Shown here one piece after another: positions 49,358 through 59,459 of a stretch of DNA of 64,000 bases. Source of the stretch: Vibrio sp. FE10 (GTDB taxonomy: Bacteria > Pseudomonadota > Gammaproteobacteria > Enterobacterales > Vibrionaceae); contig NZ_AP028067.1 of the NCBI RefSeq assembly GCF_030297155.1, forward strand, positions 3,224,001 to 3,288,000, written 5' to 3'. The notes below the pieces were generated by a model. That model worked only from the letters and a program-made list of their open reading frames with translations. It made no database searches and was not told the origin of the DNA. The position numbers and the translations under genes are program-made. Positions within the stretch are counted from its first letter, which is position 1. The number at the start of each line of letters is the position of its first letter.

Positions 49358-52171
49358 ATGACCAGATATGGCTTAAGAGCCCGTGTAATTACCTTAACTC
49401 TAGCTCCAACCCTAATTATTGGGCTGCTATTGAGTGCATTTTTCTCATTTAACCGCTATCAAGACCTTGAGGGTCAGGTGGTTAACACTGGTACTAGCAT
49501 TATAGAACCGCTTGCGATTGCGAGCGCATCTGGCATGCAACTCGAAAGTCGAGAGTCTGTTCGCCAACTCATCAGCTATGCACATCGAAAAAACTCTAAC
49601 CTTGTGCGCAGTATCGCGGTGTTTGATGAACGCCATGAGTTGTTCGTAACCTCAAACTTCCACCCCGACTTTGAAAGCCTCACTTATCCCAAAGATAAGC
49701 CGATACCGCATTTGAGCTCGTCGAACCTGCTCGATAACACGCTGATTCTCAGGACGCCCATCATCGCTGAGGGGCAATACATCAACTCAGCCAACGGGCA
49801 ATCACAAGCGAACCAAGCGATTGGCTATATCGCGATTGAACTCGACTTATCTTCATTACGATTACAGCAGTATCAAGAGGTGTTCTCTGCTTTCTTGGTG
49901 TTGATTCTGGGACTTGGTTTATCGGGCGTGTTTGCGTTCCGCTTAATGCACGATGTAACTCAACCGATCACGCACATGAAAAACATGGTTGACCGGATTC
50001 GACGAGGTCATCTCGATGTACGTATCGAAGGCAAGATGCATGGTGAGCTAGATTCACTGAAAAACGGTATCAACGCGATGGCGGTATCGCTATCAGAATA
50101 TCACGTCGAGATGCAGCACAGCATCGACCAAGCAACGTCTGATCTGCGTGAAACCCTAGAGCAATTAGAGATTCAAAACGTTGAGTTAGACATTGCGAAA
50201 AAACGCGCTCAAGAAGCAGCTCGTGTTAAGTCTGAGTTCTTGGCTAACATGTCTCACGAATTGAGAACACCGCTCAACGGTGTGATTGGCTTTACTCGTC
50301 AGATGCTTAAAACCCACTTATCGACCAGCCAAACAGACTACTTGCAGACCATTGAGCGCTCTGCCAACAACCTACTAAGCATCATCAACGATATTCTCGA
50401 TTTCTCGAAGTTGGAAGCTGGTAAATTAGCGCTCGAGAACATCCCATTTGAATTCCAAGCCAGCCTTGAAGAGGTTGTGAACCTTCAAGCGACCAATGCT
50501 CATGAGAAAGGCCTAGAGCTGACGCTTAAAATTGATCCGAAAGTGCCACCAGGCGTGGTTGGTGATCCGCTGCGTATTCAACAGATCCTAACCAACCTTG
50601 TTGGTAACTCAATCAAGTTTACCGAACGTGGCAACATTGACATCAGTGTTGAACTTCGTTCTCAGACCGAAGACAACATCGAGCTTCAATTCATGGTTCG
50701 AGACACCGGTATAGGTATCTCGGAGCGTCAACAAGCTCAGCTATTCCAAGCCTTCAGCCAAGCGGATGCGAGTATCTCTCGTCGTTATGGTGGTACCGGC
50801 CTTGGTCTCGTTATCACACAGAAATTGGTAAGCCAGATGGGCGGTGAGATCAGCCTAACCAGTCGCCTGCACCAAGGCTCAACCTTCTGGTTTACTTTAA
50901 GATTATCAACGACTGATATGCCAATGACCGAGCTTATCGAAACTCAATGTCTACAAGACAAACAGTTGTTGTTGATCGAGCCAAACATGCAAGCCGCCTC
51001 GATTACTCAGCAGATCTTGACCCAAGAAGGGCTGGTCGTCACTTACCGTTCGGTGATGCCTGACGAAAGCACCTCTTATGACTACGTATTGCTAAACCTT
51101 GCCGCGAACCAAGAATACCAACTTGATACCGTCAGTGGCTGGGCAATTGGTGCGAAGAAAATTGCTCAGAACGTCATTATTGGTACTCCAAGTACCGAAC
51201 TTGCATTAGGCGAGCAATTGATGAAAGAGGTCGATGTTCAATGCATTACCAAGCCTCTCTCTCGTAAGAAGCTGCTGCAAACTCTGATCTCTAATCAAGC
51301 ACCAACCTTGATTGCTCCAGCGATTGAAACGCACTCAGAAGAGAAACTACCGTTAACAGTACTGGCGGTAGACGATAACCCAGCCAACCTTAAGTTGATT
51401 ACTGCGTTATTGAAAGAGCGTGTGGAAACCGTGATCAGCTGTACTAACGGTCAACAGGCAATCGACAAAGCGACCACCACACCGTTTGATATCATCTTCA
51501 TGGATATCCAAATGCCACAAATGGATGGCGTGACCGCTTGTCAGCACATTAAGAAACTCGCTAACAATGCCAATACACCGATTATCGCGGTAACCGCGCA
51601 CGCCATGACGGGTGAGCGAGATCGATTGCTCGCTGCGGGTATGGATGACTACCTGACCAAGCCTATCGAAGAGCATGTATTACAGCAGGTTCTACTCCAC
51701 TGGAGTCCGGCTTCAGAGGTTGAGCATATCGATAAGATAGACCCTGAACATCCAGCCGTCGCAGTTGAGATCGATAGTAGTCAGCCACAAGAAACAGAAG
51801 CGAACGTGCACAAAAACATCATCATTGATTGGCAAGCCGCAATGAAGCAGGCCGCTAACAAAGAGGATCTTGCACGCGATATGCTGCGAATGTTAGTGGA
51901 CTTTATTCCTGAGGTTTATGAAGCCGCAGAGAAAGCGATAGAAGACAACGACTTCCCAGTTGAAGAACTGATACATATCATCCACAAAATGCACGGCAGC
52001 AGCTCATACAGCGGCGTACCAAGGCTAAAATCGGTATGTGCAACGATAGAGAAAGAGTTGCGCTCAGGCACTTCCATTGAGGCGATTGAGCCAGAGCTGT
52101 TTGAATTGCAGGATGAATTAGACAAGGTTCAGGCAACAGCGATCCATTACTTGCAGCCGATTAACAGTTAA
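49358..52171 (+). CDS. barA: Hybrid sensor histidine kinase VarS/BarA
   Basis: VarS/BarA phosphorylates the response regulator VarA/UvrY, which activates CsrB-type RNAs that sequester CsrA. The 937 residues hold two membrane segments (about 8-30 and 175-195) around a periplasmic sensor, a HAMP domain (196-250), a histidine kinase domain with His300 in MSHELRTPLNG, ATPase motifs (NSIKFTERG, DTGIGI, GGTGLGL), a degenerate receiver-like segment (about 530-650), a receiver domain with Asp716, and a phosphotransfer domain with a histidine near 876. It is divergent from rlmD. The stop codon is followed by a heptamer repeat. Confidence 0.96.
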   Translation: MTRYGLRARVITLTLAPTLIIGLLLSAFFSFNRYQDLEGQVVNTGTSIIEPLAIASASGMQLESRESVRQLISYAHRKNSNLVRSIAVFDERHELFVTSNFHPDFESLTYPKDKPIPHLSSSNLLDNTLILRTPIIAEGQYINSANGQSQANQAIGYIAIELDLSSLRLQQYQEVFSAFLVLILGLGLSGVFAFRLMHDVTQPITHMKNMVDRIRRGHLDVRIEGKMHGELDSLKNGINAMAVSLSEYHVEMQHSIDQATSDLRETLEQLEIQNVELDIAKKRAQEAARVKSEFLANMSHELRTPLNGVIGFTRQMLKTHLSTSQTDYLQTIERSANNLLSIINDILDFSKLEAGKLALENIPFEFQASLEEVVNLQATNAHEKGLELTLKIDPKVPPGVVGDPLRIQQILTNLVGNSIKFTERGNIDISVELRSQTEDNIELQFMVRDTGIGISERQQAQLFQAFSQADASISRRYGGTGLGLVITQKLVSQMGGEISLTSRLHQGSTFWFTLRLSTTDMPMTELIETQCLQDKQLLLIEPNMQAASITQQILTQEGLVVTYRSVMPDESTSYDYVLLNLAANQEYQLDTVSGWAIGAKKIAQNVIIGTPSTELALGEQLMKEVDVQCITKPLSRKKLLQTLISNQAPTLIAPAIETHSEEKLPLTVLAVDDNPANLKLITALLKERVETVISCTNGQQAIDKATTTPFDIIFMDIQMPQMDGVTACQHIKKLANNANTPIIAVTAHAMTGERDRLLAAGMDDYLTKPIEEHVLQQVLLHWSPASEVEHIDKIDPEHPAVAVEIDSSQPQETEANVHKNIIIDWQAAMKQAANKEDLARDMLRMLVDFIPEVYEAAEKAIEDNDFPVEELIHIIHKMHGSSSYSGVPRLKSVCATIEKELRSGTSIEAIEPELFELQDELDKVQATAIHYLQPINS

Positions 52172-52172
52172 A

Positions 52173-52202
52173 AGTTGGCAGTTGGCAGTTGGCAGTTGGC
52201 AG
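52173..52202 (+). repeat. Heptamer tandem repeat, four copies of AGTTGGC
   Basis: Four perfect copies of AGTTGGC plus AG follow the barA stop codon with a single base between. The last barA serine codon, the stop and that base (AGT TAA A) are in phase with the heptamer and share its first four bases, so the array seems to extend from the end of the gene. Confidence 0.95.
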
Positions 52203-52226
52203 GAAACTGTAACGCGTTCAGATAAT

Positions 52227-52259
52227 AAAAAAGCAGAGCCATGAGCTCTGCTTTTTTTT
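52227..52259. terminator. Bidirectional terminator between barA and acpS
   Basis: AAAAAAGCAGAGC and GCTCTGCTTTTTT pair with a five-base loop. T runs are present on both strands, ending barA on the plus strand and the acpS transcript on the minus strand. Confidence 0.92.
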
Positions 52260-52299
52260 ACTGGAATATTTGGTCAGTGTTAATCGATTCGTTCAGTAC

Positions 52300-52343
52300 C
52301 TAAACACATTCGTAACTAAACATGCTCGTAGTCTAAACACATG
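52300..52343. repeat. Imperfect 16-18-base tandem repeat downstream of acpS
   Basis: CTAAACACATTCGTA, CTAAACATGCTCGTAGT and CTAAACACATGGCTC follow one another with small differences. They lie in the short gap between the barA terminator and the acpS stop codon. Origin unknown; it may be a degraded tandem array. Confidence 0.6.
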
Positions 52344-52357
52344 GCTCAATTCAAAGC

Positions 52358-52738
52358 TCACGACTCAAGTAATACCGTCGCCACCGCGTAGTGGCGCTCA
52401 TCGGAAATCGTCAGATGAATCGACTTTGTTCCATTCGCCAATGCGATTTCCTGAGCTTTTTTATGCAAGTTCAAAACTGGCTTGCCATGCTCATCGTTCG
52501 ATATTTCAAAATCGTGAAAGGTAACACCAAGCGCGATACCAGTACCGAGCGCTTTCGATGCCGCTTCTTTAGCCGCAAAACGCTTCGCAAGGTAACGCCC
52601 TTTTTGCTTAAGCTGCTGGAATACTTCAAATTCAGAATCCGTCAAAATACGTTTAGCGAAAGCCTCACCACTTCGTGACAGTGCTCTTTCTACACGTTCT
52701 ATTTCTGCGATATCTGTACCTAATCCAACAACAGCCAT
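52358..52738 (-). CDS. acpS: Holo-[acyl-carrier-protein] synthase
   Basis: AcpS transfers 4'-phosphopantetheine from CoA to acyl carrier protein. The 126 residues contain the magnesium-binding [13 protein letters not shown] at the N-terminus and [17 protein letters not shown] near residue 55, both family signatures. It follows pdxJ by 92 bases, an arrangement conserved with recO and era. Confidence 0.96.
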   Translation of the reverse strand: MAVVGLGTDIAEIERVERALSRSGEAFAKRILTDSEFEVFQQLKQKGRYLAKRFAAKEAASKALGTGIALGVTFHDFEISNDEHGKPVLNLHKKAQEIALANGTKSIHLTISDERHYAVATVLLES

Positions 52739-52792
52739 GTTTACCTTACTATCAAACTTCGATTTATTGATTCTATTGGTTTTTGATTAACC

Positions 52793-52827
52793 ACTTAACA
52801 CTTAACACTTAACACTTAACACTTAAC
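52793..52827 (-). repeat. Heptamer tandem repeat, five copies (ACTTAAC on plus; GTTAAGT in gene direction)
   Basis: Five perfect heptamers lie three bases beyond the pdxJ stop codon (TAG at 52831-52833, minus strand). Read in the direction of pdxJ and rotated, the unit is AGTGTTA, so it shares the AGT-NNNN form of the arrays after yacG (AGTAGCG) and barA (AGTTGGC). A degenerate sixth copy follows. Confidence 0.95.
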
Positions 52828-52830
52828 AAG

Positions 52831-53568
52831 CTAGGCGTTGTTACGCGCTGTTTCCATGATTGCTTTCATGTCTGCAACGGCTTTGTTCAAGCCATCAAAC
52901 ACTGCGCGTCCCATGATAGAGTGACCGATGTTCAACTCGTAGATCTCTGGAAGTGCCGCAATAGGTGCTACGTTGTGGTAAGTCAGGCCATGACCCGCAT
53001 TCACTGTAATACCTAAGTCATCTGCGTAGCTTGCGCCTGCAGCAATCTTTTTAAGCTCATCTTGCTGATCTTCTTCTGTTTTCGCATCAGCGTAATGACC
53101 AGTGTGAAGCTCAATAAACGGTGCACCACATGCTTTTGCTGCATCGATTTGCTCACGATCTGCATCGATAAATAGAGAGACCTTAATACCTGCAGCCGAC
53201 AGTTTTTCCGTCGCCGCTTTGATCTTCTCTAGTTGACCGACAACATCCAAGCCACCTTCAGTCGTTAGCTCTTCACGTTTTTCTGGAACCAAGCAAACGA
53301 ACTCAGGATTGGTATCAAGTGCGATTTGAACCATCTCGTCCGTCACGGCCATCTCAAGATTCATGCGAGTTTGAATTGTCTCAGCAAGAATGCGTACATC
53401 ACGGTCAACGATATGACGGCGATCTTCGCGTAGGTGAATTGTGATGCCGTCAGCACCAGCACGTTCAGCAATTTCAGCTGCGTGTACTGGGTCTGGATAT
53501 TTAGTACCACGTGCATTACGTAGTGTTGCAATATGGTCGATATTAACGCCTAAAAGGATTGAGCTCAT
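52831..53568 (-). CDS. pdxJ: Pyridoxine 5'-phosphate synthase PdxJ
   Basis: PdxJ condenses 1-deoxyxylulose 5-phosphate with 3-amino-2-oxopropyl phosphate to form pyridoxine phosphate. The 245-residue TIM-barrel protein begins [18 protein letters not shown] and includes [20 protein letters not shown] and [12 protein letters not shown], the phosphate- and substrate-binding segments. Its start overlaps the recO stop by four bases (ATGA), so the two are translationally coupled. Confidence 0.97.
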   Translation of the reverse strand: MSSILLGVNIDHIATLRNARGTKYPDPVHAAEIAERAGADGITIHLREDRRHIVDRDVRILAETIQTRMNLEMAVTDEMVQIALDTNPEFVCLVPEKREELTTEGGLDVVGQLEKIKAATEKLSAAGIKVSLFIDADREQIDAAKACGAPFIELHTGHYADAKTEEDQQDELKKIAAGASYADDLGITVNAGHGLTYHNVAPIAALPEIYELNIGHSIMGRAVFDGLNKAVADMKAIMETARNNA

Positions 53569-54293
53569 TTTCCAATACTCCGTGCTCTAGAGAGGGCTAT
53601 TGTTGGCATAAATAGCTCTCTACTTTTTAATGGTTTGCCGCCAAGATACGGCTTTAAGGCTATGCGTGTAAAGCGTTTTGCCGCTTTTAACTGCTCTTTA
53701 GTGATAAACCTACGTTCACTGATTGCGATAAGTTCATCGCCCATAAAAGTTAGGTTATCTCGACGCACTGATGCGATAAAACCTTTCTGCTCTCGATAAC
53801 GATAAGTCATGCTCGGATCAATCGGCTCACCGGTACCCGCACAGTGTAAAAAGTCGACGCCATACCCCATAGCGGAAAGTAGAGCCAATTCAAAACGACG
53901 TAGCGCTGGCTCAGGATTCTCATTATGAGCGAGTTCTGTTAAGGCATGAAGATAGTCGTGAAAAAATGCGGGCATAGCCACTTCGGCCATCAACACTCGC
54001 CCAACTAACTCATTGACGTACATTGCTGAGTACAGATTGATACCGGCAAGAGGAAGCCCCAAGCTGATTGGTTCAGCTTGGCGCAACGTTTTCATTGAAC
54101 CATTGCCGGACCACTTAAGCAGCAGAGGCGTAAAAGGTTGCAATGCACCTTTCAAATTAGAACGCTTACTCCGCGCACCTTTAGACATCAACGTCACCCG
54201 ACCGTACTCTTCACTGAAGACGTCCAGAATCAGGCTCGACTCACTGTATGGTCGACGGTGCAACACAAAGCATCGCTGTAACCCTTCGCTCAA
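53565..54293 (-). CDS. recO: DNA repair protein RecO
   Basis: RecO, with RecR, helps load RecA onto SSB-coated single strands in the RecF pathway. The protein matches E. coli Rec[29 protein letters not shown] near the N-terminus (given here by its start), [37 protein letters not shown] and [26 protein letters not shown] place the start at TTG 54293 (SEGLQRC follows), with AAGGG eight bases upstream. The longer frame from GTG 54335 would run through a terminator hairpin at 54320-54343. It is followed by pdxJ. Confidence 0.92.
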   Translation of the reverse strand: MSEGLQRCFVLHRRPYSESSLILDVFSEEYGRVTLMSKGARSKRSNLKGALQPFTPLLLKWSGNGSMKTLRQAEPISLGLPLAGINLYSAMYVNELVGRVLMAEVAMPAFFHDYLHALTELAHNENPEPALRRFELALLSAMGYGVDFLHCAGTGEPIDPSMTYRYREQKGFIASVRRDNLTFMGDELIAISERRFITKEQLKAAKRFTRIALKPYLGGKPLKSRELFMPTIALSRARSIGK

Positions 54294-54319
54294 TAACTTA
54301 CCCTTCTTACAGATACAAA

Positions 54320-54343
54320 AAGAGAGAGTTCGCACTCTCTCTT
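54320..54343 (-). terminator. Terminator between era and recO
   Basis: On the minus strand AAGAGAGAGT and ACTCTCTCTT form a perfect ten-base-pair stem with a TGCG/CGCA-type four-base loop, followed by TTTTTG. It lies about 50 bases after the era stop and 27 before the recO start, so recO-pdxJ expression may depend on read-through or a local promoter. Confidence 0.85.
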
Positions 54344-54395
54344 GTATTTATATTCAATTCAACTTTCTTGATATCAGAAAGTGACGTTCAATATA

Positions 54396-55367
54396 TTATA
54401 GATCGTCGATGTAGCCTAACGAGCGAAGTGCACGCTCATCGTCAGCCCAACCAGACTTAACTTTAACCCAAGTCTCTAGGTAAACCTTACGACCGAATAG
54501 TTCTTCCATATCGATACGAGCTTCACGACCAATCGTTTTGATCTTCTCGCCCGCTTTACCAATTACCATCTTCTTCTGACCAGTACGTTCAACAAGAATC
54601 AAAGCATTGATGTGGAAACCATCGTTATCTGGGTTGTAATCAAAACGCTCGATTTCAACCGTTACTGAGTAAGGTAGCTCTTCGCCTGTGAATCGCATCA
54701 GTTTTTCACGGATGATTTCAGAGGCCATAAAGCGCTGTGAACGATCCGTTACGTACTCTTCAGGGAAGTGGTGCGTCGCTTTTGGTAAAGAGTTACGAAC
54801 GTGCTTACGCAGTACATCGATATTCTTACCTTGCTTCGCCGAGATTGGCACAACATCAAGGAAGTCCATCTTCTTAGACACTTCCATCATGTGTTGCATT
54901 ACGTCGGTACGATCTTGAACGTTGTCTACCTTGTTAATACAAAGGACAACTGGGAAATCTGTTTTTCTCAGCTTGTTCAGTACCATTTCATCGTCGTCAG
55001 TCCAGTGAGTACCGTCCACAAGGAAAAATACTAGGTTCACATCGCTCAGTGAGCTGTTCGCCGCACGGTTCATCAAACGGTTGATTGCACGCTTTTCTTC
55101 AATATGAAGTCCAGGAGTATCAACGTAGATCGCTTGGTAATCACCTTCAGTTTCTACGCCCATAATACGGTGACGTGTCGTCTGAGGTTTACGTGATGTG
55201 ATCGAGATTTTCTGACCCAAAATATGGTTCAGAAGCGTCGATTTACCTACGTTTGGTCGACCCACAATAGCGATGAAGCCACAGTGTTGGTTTTCCGGTA
55301 GGCCCGTTTTTTTGCTATCAGATGAAAAGAATGCATCGATATCGAAATCTTGATTGTTATCAGACAT
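54396..55367 (-). CDS. era: GTPase Era
   Basis: Era is an essential GTPase that binds the 3' end of 16S rRNA during 30S maturation. G-domain motifs are GRPNVGKST (G1), DTPGLH (G3) and NKVD (G4); the C-terminal KH domain contains [22 protein letters not shown]. The N-terminus is slightly longer than in E. coli, giving 323 residues. The gene overlaps rnc by eight bases in the conserved lepB-rnc-era-recO order. Confidence 0.97.
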   Translation of the reverse strand: MSDNNQDFDIDAFFSSDSKKTGLPENQHCGFIAIVGRPNVGKSTLLNHILGQKISITSRKPQTTRHRIMGVETEGDYQAIYVDTPGLHIEEKRAINRLMNRAANSSLSDVNLVFFLVDGTHWTDDDEMVLNKLRKTDFPVVLCINKVDNVQDRTDVMQHMMEVSKKMDFLDVVPISAKQGKNIDVLRKHVRNSLPKATHHFPEEYVTDRSQRFMASEIIREKLMRFTGEELPYSVTVEIERFDYNPDNDGFHINALILVERTGQKKMVIGKAGEKIKTIGREARIDMEELFGRKVYLETWVKVKSGWADDERALRSLGYIDDL

Positions 55368-56037
55368 TGCTTAGTTGCTCTAATGCTGTTTCAGCAGCCG
55401 CTTGTTCTGCCTTGCGGCGGCTAGTGCCTTTACCGATAACAGGTTTATCCACACCTGCCACTTCACACTCAACCGTAAACTCTTGGTTGTGTGCTTCACC
55501 TTTAATATTAGTCACTGTGTAGACAGGTAGGGGATTTCTTCGACCTTGTAAAAACTCTTGTAAGCGAGTTTTTGGATCTTTTTGAGATACACCAGGCTGA
55601 ATAGACTCTAGGCGAGATTGGTACCAGCTTAAAATAATGCGGCGAACAACCTCGGTATCACTATCTAAATAGACAGCACCGATGATCGCTTCTACTGCAT
55701 CCGCTAGAATAGAATCACGACGGAAACCGCCACTCTTCAACTCACCTGGACCTAATTTTAAGTAATCTCCTAGTTCGAATTCACGACCTAGTTCTGCCAA
55801 TGTATGACCACGTACTAATGTTGCGCGCATGCGGCTCATATCACCTTCGTTTACCTTAGGAAAACGGTGGTAAAGATCATCAGCGATAACAAAACTTAAA
55901 ATTGAATCGCCCAGAAACTCAAGACGTTCGTTGTGTTTACCTGCGGCGCTGCGGTGAGTCAGCGCCAGATGGATAAGATCGGCATCATTAAACTGATAGC
56001 CAATCTTTCTCTCTAGTTTATCAATTGGAGAATTCAT
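55360..56037 (-). CDS. rnc: Ribonuclease III
   Basis: RNase III cuts double-stranded RNA, including rRNA precursors and the era-rnc leader. The 225 residues have the signature [12 protein letters not shown] near residue 38, catalytic acidic residues continuing in [18 protein letters not shown] near 110, and a C-terminal double-stranded RNA-binding domain ([21 protein letters not shown] ending). It lies 26 bases after lepB and overlaps era. Confidence 0.97.
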   Translation of the reverse strand: MNSPIDKLERKIGYQFNDADLIHLALTHRSAAGKHNERLEFLGDSILSFVIADDLYHRFPKVNEGDMSRMRATLVRGHTLAELGREFELGDYLKLGPGELKSGGFRRDSILADAVEAIIGAVYLDSDTEVVRRIILSWYQSRLESIQPGVSQKDPKTRLQEFLQGRRNPLPVYTVTNIKGEAHNQEFTVECEVAGVDKPVIGKGTSRRKAEQAAAETALEQLSNV

Positions 56038-56063
56038 GCTCTCTCGATGTGTTATGTGATCGA

Positions 56064-56960
56064 TTAGTGAATCCCACCGATGCGATTAAAACGCACACCA
56101 GTAGGAATCCATGTTGGAAGTACACTGTCTGAACCGCGTTCGAATTCGAAGCTGATCCAAATAGCAACGGCCTTACCAACAAGGTTTGCTTCAGGGACAA
56201 AGCCCCAGTAACGGCTGTCAGCACTGTTGTCACGGTTATCACCCATCACAAAGTATTGGCCTTCTGGAACGATCCACTCGTTAACACCATTGCGAGGTTG
56301 ATATGCTTGCACACGATCACGGCGTAATGGGTTAACTAAAATTTGGTGCTCCACATCACCCAGCTGTTCATTCAGCTGAATCAGAGGTACACCATCTTGA
56401 ATAAATTGACTTTCTTCAACGTGACTTAGTTTCACTGGTTCACAGCTACTTGTGCCCTTCGCTTGAATGCAGACCTCTTTGCGGCTGCTGTAGCGAATTG
56501 TGTCGCCAGGCATACCAACAACACGTTTGATGTAGTCGATATTCGGCTGAGGTGGGTACTTAAATACGATTGAATCACCACGCTCTGGCTTGCCCGTTTC
56601 GACCAATTGAGTGCGCCATACCGGGTCTTTTAGACCGTACGCGTACTTCTCTACTAAGATGAAATCACCAACCAAAAGGGTTGGCATCATCGAACCAGAT
56701 GGGATTTGAAACGGTTCATAAATAAATGAACGCAAAACCAAAACAAATGCAATTACAGGGAAAATGGACACACTGTTCTCAACCCACCAAGGCTGAGCCG
56801 TAACTTTTGCGCTGGTTGCAGCGTCTAGGCCATTCGATTGTGCTTCAACGTCAGCCAATTTTTGTTGGCGTTTCTTCGCCCACACAAACTTTTCCAACGC
56901 CCATACAATGCCGGTCACTAGAGTTACGATCACTAAAATAAGCGAAAATGTATTAGCCAT
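56064..56960 (-). CDS. lepB: Signal peptidase I (LepB)
   Basis: LepB removes signal peptides from exported proteins at the periplasmic face of the inner membrane. It has two N-terminal membrane segments (about 3-22 and 68-88), the catalytic serine in [14 protein letters not shown] near residue 94, the catalytic lysine in [11 protein letters not shown] near 148 and the [17 protein letters not shown] box near 270 in order. The 298 residues fit the family. Conserved order lepA-lepB-rnc-era. Confidence 0.96.
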   Translation of the reverse strand: MANTFSLILVIVTLVTGIVWALEKFVWAKKRQQKLADVEAQSNGLDAATSAKVTAQPWWVENSVSIFPVIAFVLVLRSFIYEPFQIPSGSMMPTLLVGDFILVEKYAYGLKDPVWRTQLVETGKPERGDSIVFKYPPQPNIDYIKRVVGMPGDTIRYSSRKEVCIQAKGTSSCEPVKLSHVEESQFIQDGVPLIQLNEQLGDVEHQILVNPLRRDRVQAYQPRNGVNEWIVPEGQYFVMGDNRDNSADSRYWGFVPEANLVGKAVAIWISFEFERGSDSVLPTWIPTGVRFNRIGGIH

Positions 56961-57057
56961 TGATATCCCTTAAATTTCATTTCTTTAAAAATAACGAAAG
57001 TGAAAGAATAGCGAGCTACTCTTCCACTTTCAATTATTCGTTTAATGCTGGATAAAG

Positions 57058-58851
57058 TTAGTCTTTACCAACATGAAGAATCGCTAAGAATGCTTCTTGA
57101 GGCAGTTCAACGTTACCGATCTGCTTCATACGTTTCTTACCTTCTTTTTGTTTCTTAAGAAGTTTCTTCTTACGACTGATATCACCACCGTAACATTTTG
57201 CGATTACGTTCTTACGCAGTTGTTTCACTGTAGAACGAGCAATGATGTGGTTACCAATCGCTGCTTGAATCGCGATATCAAACATTTGACGAGGGATGAA
57301 TTCTTTCATCTTCTCAACCAATAGACGACCACGAGACTGTGCAATGTCTTTGTGCGTAATGATAGCTAGTGCGTCAACCGTTTCGCCATTAAGCAATACG
57401 TCTACACGAACCATGTTCGACATTTCAAAACGTTGGAAGTTGTAATCCAGTGACGCATAGCCACGAGATGTTGATTTCAAACGGTCGAAGAAGTCTAGAA
57501 CCACTTCTGCCATTGGCAGGTCGTAAGTCACAGCTACTTGCTTACCGTGATAAACCATATCAACTTGAACACCACGTTTTTCTACACATAAGGTAATTAC
57601 GTTACCTAGGTAGTCAGACGGTACAAGGATATTACAACGAGCGATAGGCTCACGAATTTCTTCTACATCATTAGTCGCAGGCAGTTTAGCTGGGCTATCA
57701 ACATAAAGAATGCTGCCATCCGTTTTTACAACTTCGTACACTACGGTTGGTGCCGTTGTGATTAGGTCTAGGTCGTATTCACGCTCTAAACGCTCTTGAA
57801 TGATCTCCATGTGAAGCATTCCTAAGAAGCCACAACGGAAACCAAAGCCAAGTGCTGCTGAACTTTCTGGTTCGTAGAACAGTGATGCATCGTTCAGGCT
57901 TAGTTTGCCTAGTGCGTCACGGAAGTTTTCGTAGTCATCAGACGATACTGGGAATAGACCTGCGTATACCTGAGGCTTCACTTTTTGGAAACCAGGTAGA
58001 CGTTCTGTGCTGCCGCCTTTTGCAAGCGTCAACGTATCACCAACAGGTGCGCCAAGGATGTCTTTAATACCACAAACAACCCAACCAACTTCGCCAGTAT
58101 TTAGCTCAGTTGTGTCGATTTGCTTAGGTGTGAAGATACCTAGACGGTCAACACCCCAAACTTGGTCTGTCGACATTACTCTAATCTTGTCGTTCTTCTT
58201 CAGCTTACCGTTCTTGATACGAACCAAAGAAACAACGCCTAAGTAGTTATCGAACCAAGAGTCGATGATCAGCGCTTGTAGTGGCGCTTCTGGATCACCT
58301 TCTGGTGGTGGGATAGCCGTTACGATGTTTTCAAGAACGTCATCAACACCGATACCAGTTTTTGCAGAACAACGAGTCGCTTCCATCGCATCGATACCAA
58401 CGATCTCTTCGATTTCTTCAGCAACACGCTCAGGTTCAGCAGCAGGTAAGTCAATCTTGTTCAAGATTGGCACTACTTCCAGTTCCATTTCGATCGCGGT
58501 GTAACAGTTTGCTAGAGTTTGTGCTTCAACACCTTGACCAGCATCCACAACCAATAGCGCGCCTTCACAAGCGGCTAGAGAACGAGATACTTCGTAAGAG
58601 AAATCTACGTGTCCTGGAGTGTCGATAAAGTTAAGTTGGTAAGTTTCACCATCTTTCGCTTTGTAATCTAAAGTCACACTCTGCGCTTTAATTGTAATAC
58701 CACGCTCGCGTTCTATATCCATAGAATCGAGGACTTGAGCTGCCATCTCACGTTCACTTAACCCTCCACAAACTTGGATTAAGCGGTCAGAAAGGGTCGA
58801 CTTACCGTGGTCGATGTGGGCGATAATCGAAAAATTACGAATGTGCTTCAT
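57058..58851 (-). CDS. lepA: Elongation factor 4 (LepA)
   Basis: LepA is a ribosome-bound GTPase similar to EF-G, implicated in translation under stress and in 30S assembly. The GTPase motifs [30 protein letters not shown] and [13 protein letters not shown] are followed by EF-G-like domains and the LepA-specific C-terminal domain ([18 protein letters not shown]). At 597 residues it is standard. It lies 97 bases upstream of lepB; the 137 bases between rseC and lepA hold no feature I can support. Confidence 0.97.
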   Translation of the reverse strand: MKHIRNFSIIAHIDHGKSTLSDRLIQVCGGLSEREMAAQVLDSMDIERERGITIKAQSVTLDYKAKDGETYQLNFIDTPGHVDFSYEVSRSLAACEGALLVVDAGQGVEAQTLANCYTAIEMELEVVPILNKIDLPAAEPERVAEEIEEIVGIDAMEATRCSAKTGIGVDDVLENIVTAIPPPEGDPEAPLQALIIDSWFDNYLGVVSLVRIKNGKLKKNDKIRVMSTDQVWGVDRLGIFTPKQIDTTELNTGEVGWVVCGIKDILGAPVGDTLTLAKGGSTERLPGFQKVKPQVYAGLFPVSSDDYENFRDALGKLSLNDASLFYEPESSAALGFGFRCGFLGMLHMEIIQERLEREYDLDLITTAPTVVYEVVKTDGSILYVDSPAKLPATNDVEEIREPIARCNILVPSDYLGNVITLCVEKRGVQVDMVYHGKQVAVTYDLPMAEVVLDFFDRLKSTSRGYASLDYNFQRFEMSNMVRVDVLLNGETVDALAIITHKDIAQSRGRLLVEKMKEFIPRQMFDIAIQAAIGNHIIARSTVKQLRKNVIAKCYGGDISRKKKLLKKQKEGKKRMKQIGNVELPQEAFLAILHVGKD

Positions 58852-58988
58852 AGGCTTGGTGTGACTAAACTCTTTGAATAGGGATAATAAGAAAGCCGCG
58901 ACGCGTCCAATCTACAGTCAGCATTGGTGGCGGCATTTCAATCAAGTTGGCAGATTCTACCCAATTTAAGGGCAAGAAGCATCATAAA

Positions 58989-59459
58989 TTAGACGAGAGG
59001 CTCGCCTAGGATTCGAATCAAGACGACTTCTTGCTTGGATTTGTCTTCCATCGGTTTGGCTAACCGCTTCGCTAAGGCAATGCCACCAGCAGTAAACAGC
59101 GCAGCACTTAAGATAACAATGCCCTCGCCCCCTTGGAGTAAGGGTTGTAACAAGAGTTGTCCAAAACCAGCACCAATCATCAACATGAAAAGTGGGATGA
59201 GGTAAACAATCGCCGCCGACTGAAGTAGGCTTTTTTCGGGAAAGCCAATTTCTACGATTTGTCCTGCTTTAACTAAACTTTTGGTTTTCAGCTGCCAAAA
59301 CAAAGATTTATTACCGACAGCTTTAGTGACAATACCGGTTCCACAGCTTTTTTGAGAAGAACAGCTACTGCAACTGGTTTGTTGTTCGCAGCTCAGATGA
59401 ACAAAAAATTGCTTACCTTTTTGTTCGACTGAGCTGACGGTAGCAAGCGCGGTCATCAT
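58989..59459 (-). CDS. rseC: SoxR-reducing / sigma-E regulatory protein RseC
   Basis: RseC is an inner-membrane protein that modestly affects sigma-E activity and, in E. coli, helps reduce SoxR together with Rsx. The 156 residues have an N-terminal cytoplasmic cysteine cluster (CEQQTSCSSCSSQKSCGTG, residues about 24-42) and two membrane segments near 75-120. Its start overlaps the rseB stop by four bases. The second codon is also ATG. Confidence 0.92.
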   Translation of the reverse strand: MMTALATVSSVEQKGKQFFVHLSCEQQTSCSSCSSQKSCGTGIVTKAVGNKSLFWQLKTKSLVKAGQIVEIGFPEKSLLQSAAIVYLIPLFMLMIGAGFGQLLLQPLLQGGEGIVILSAALFTAGGIALAKRLAKPMEDKSKQEVVLIRILGEPLV

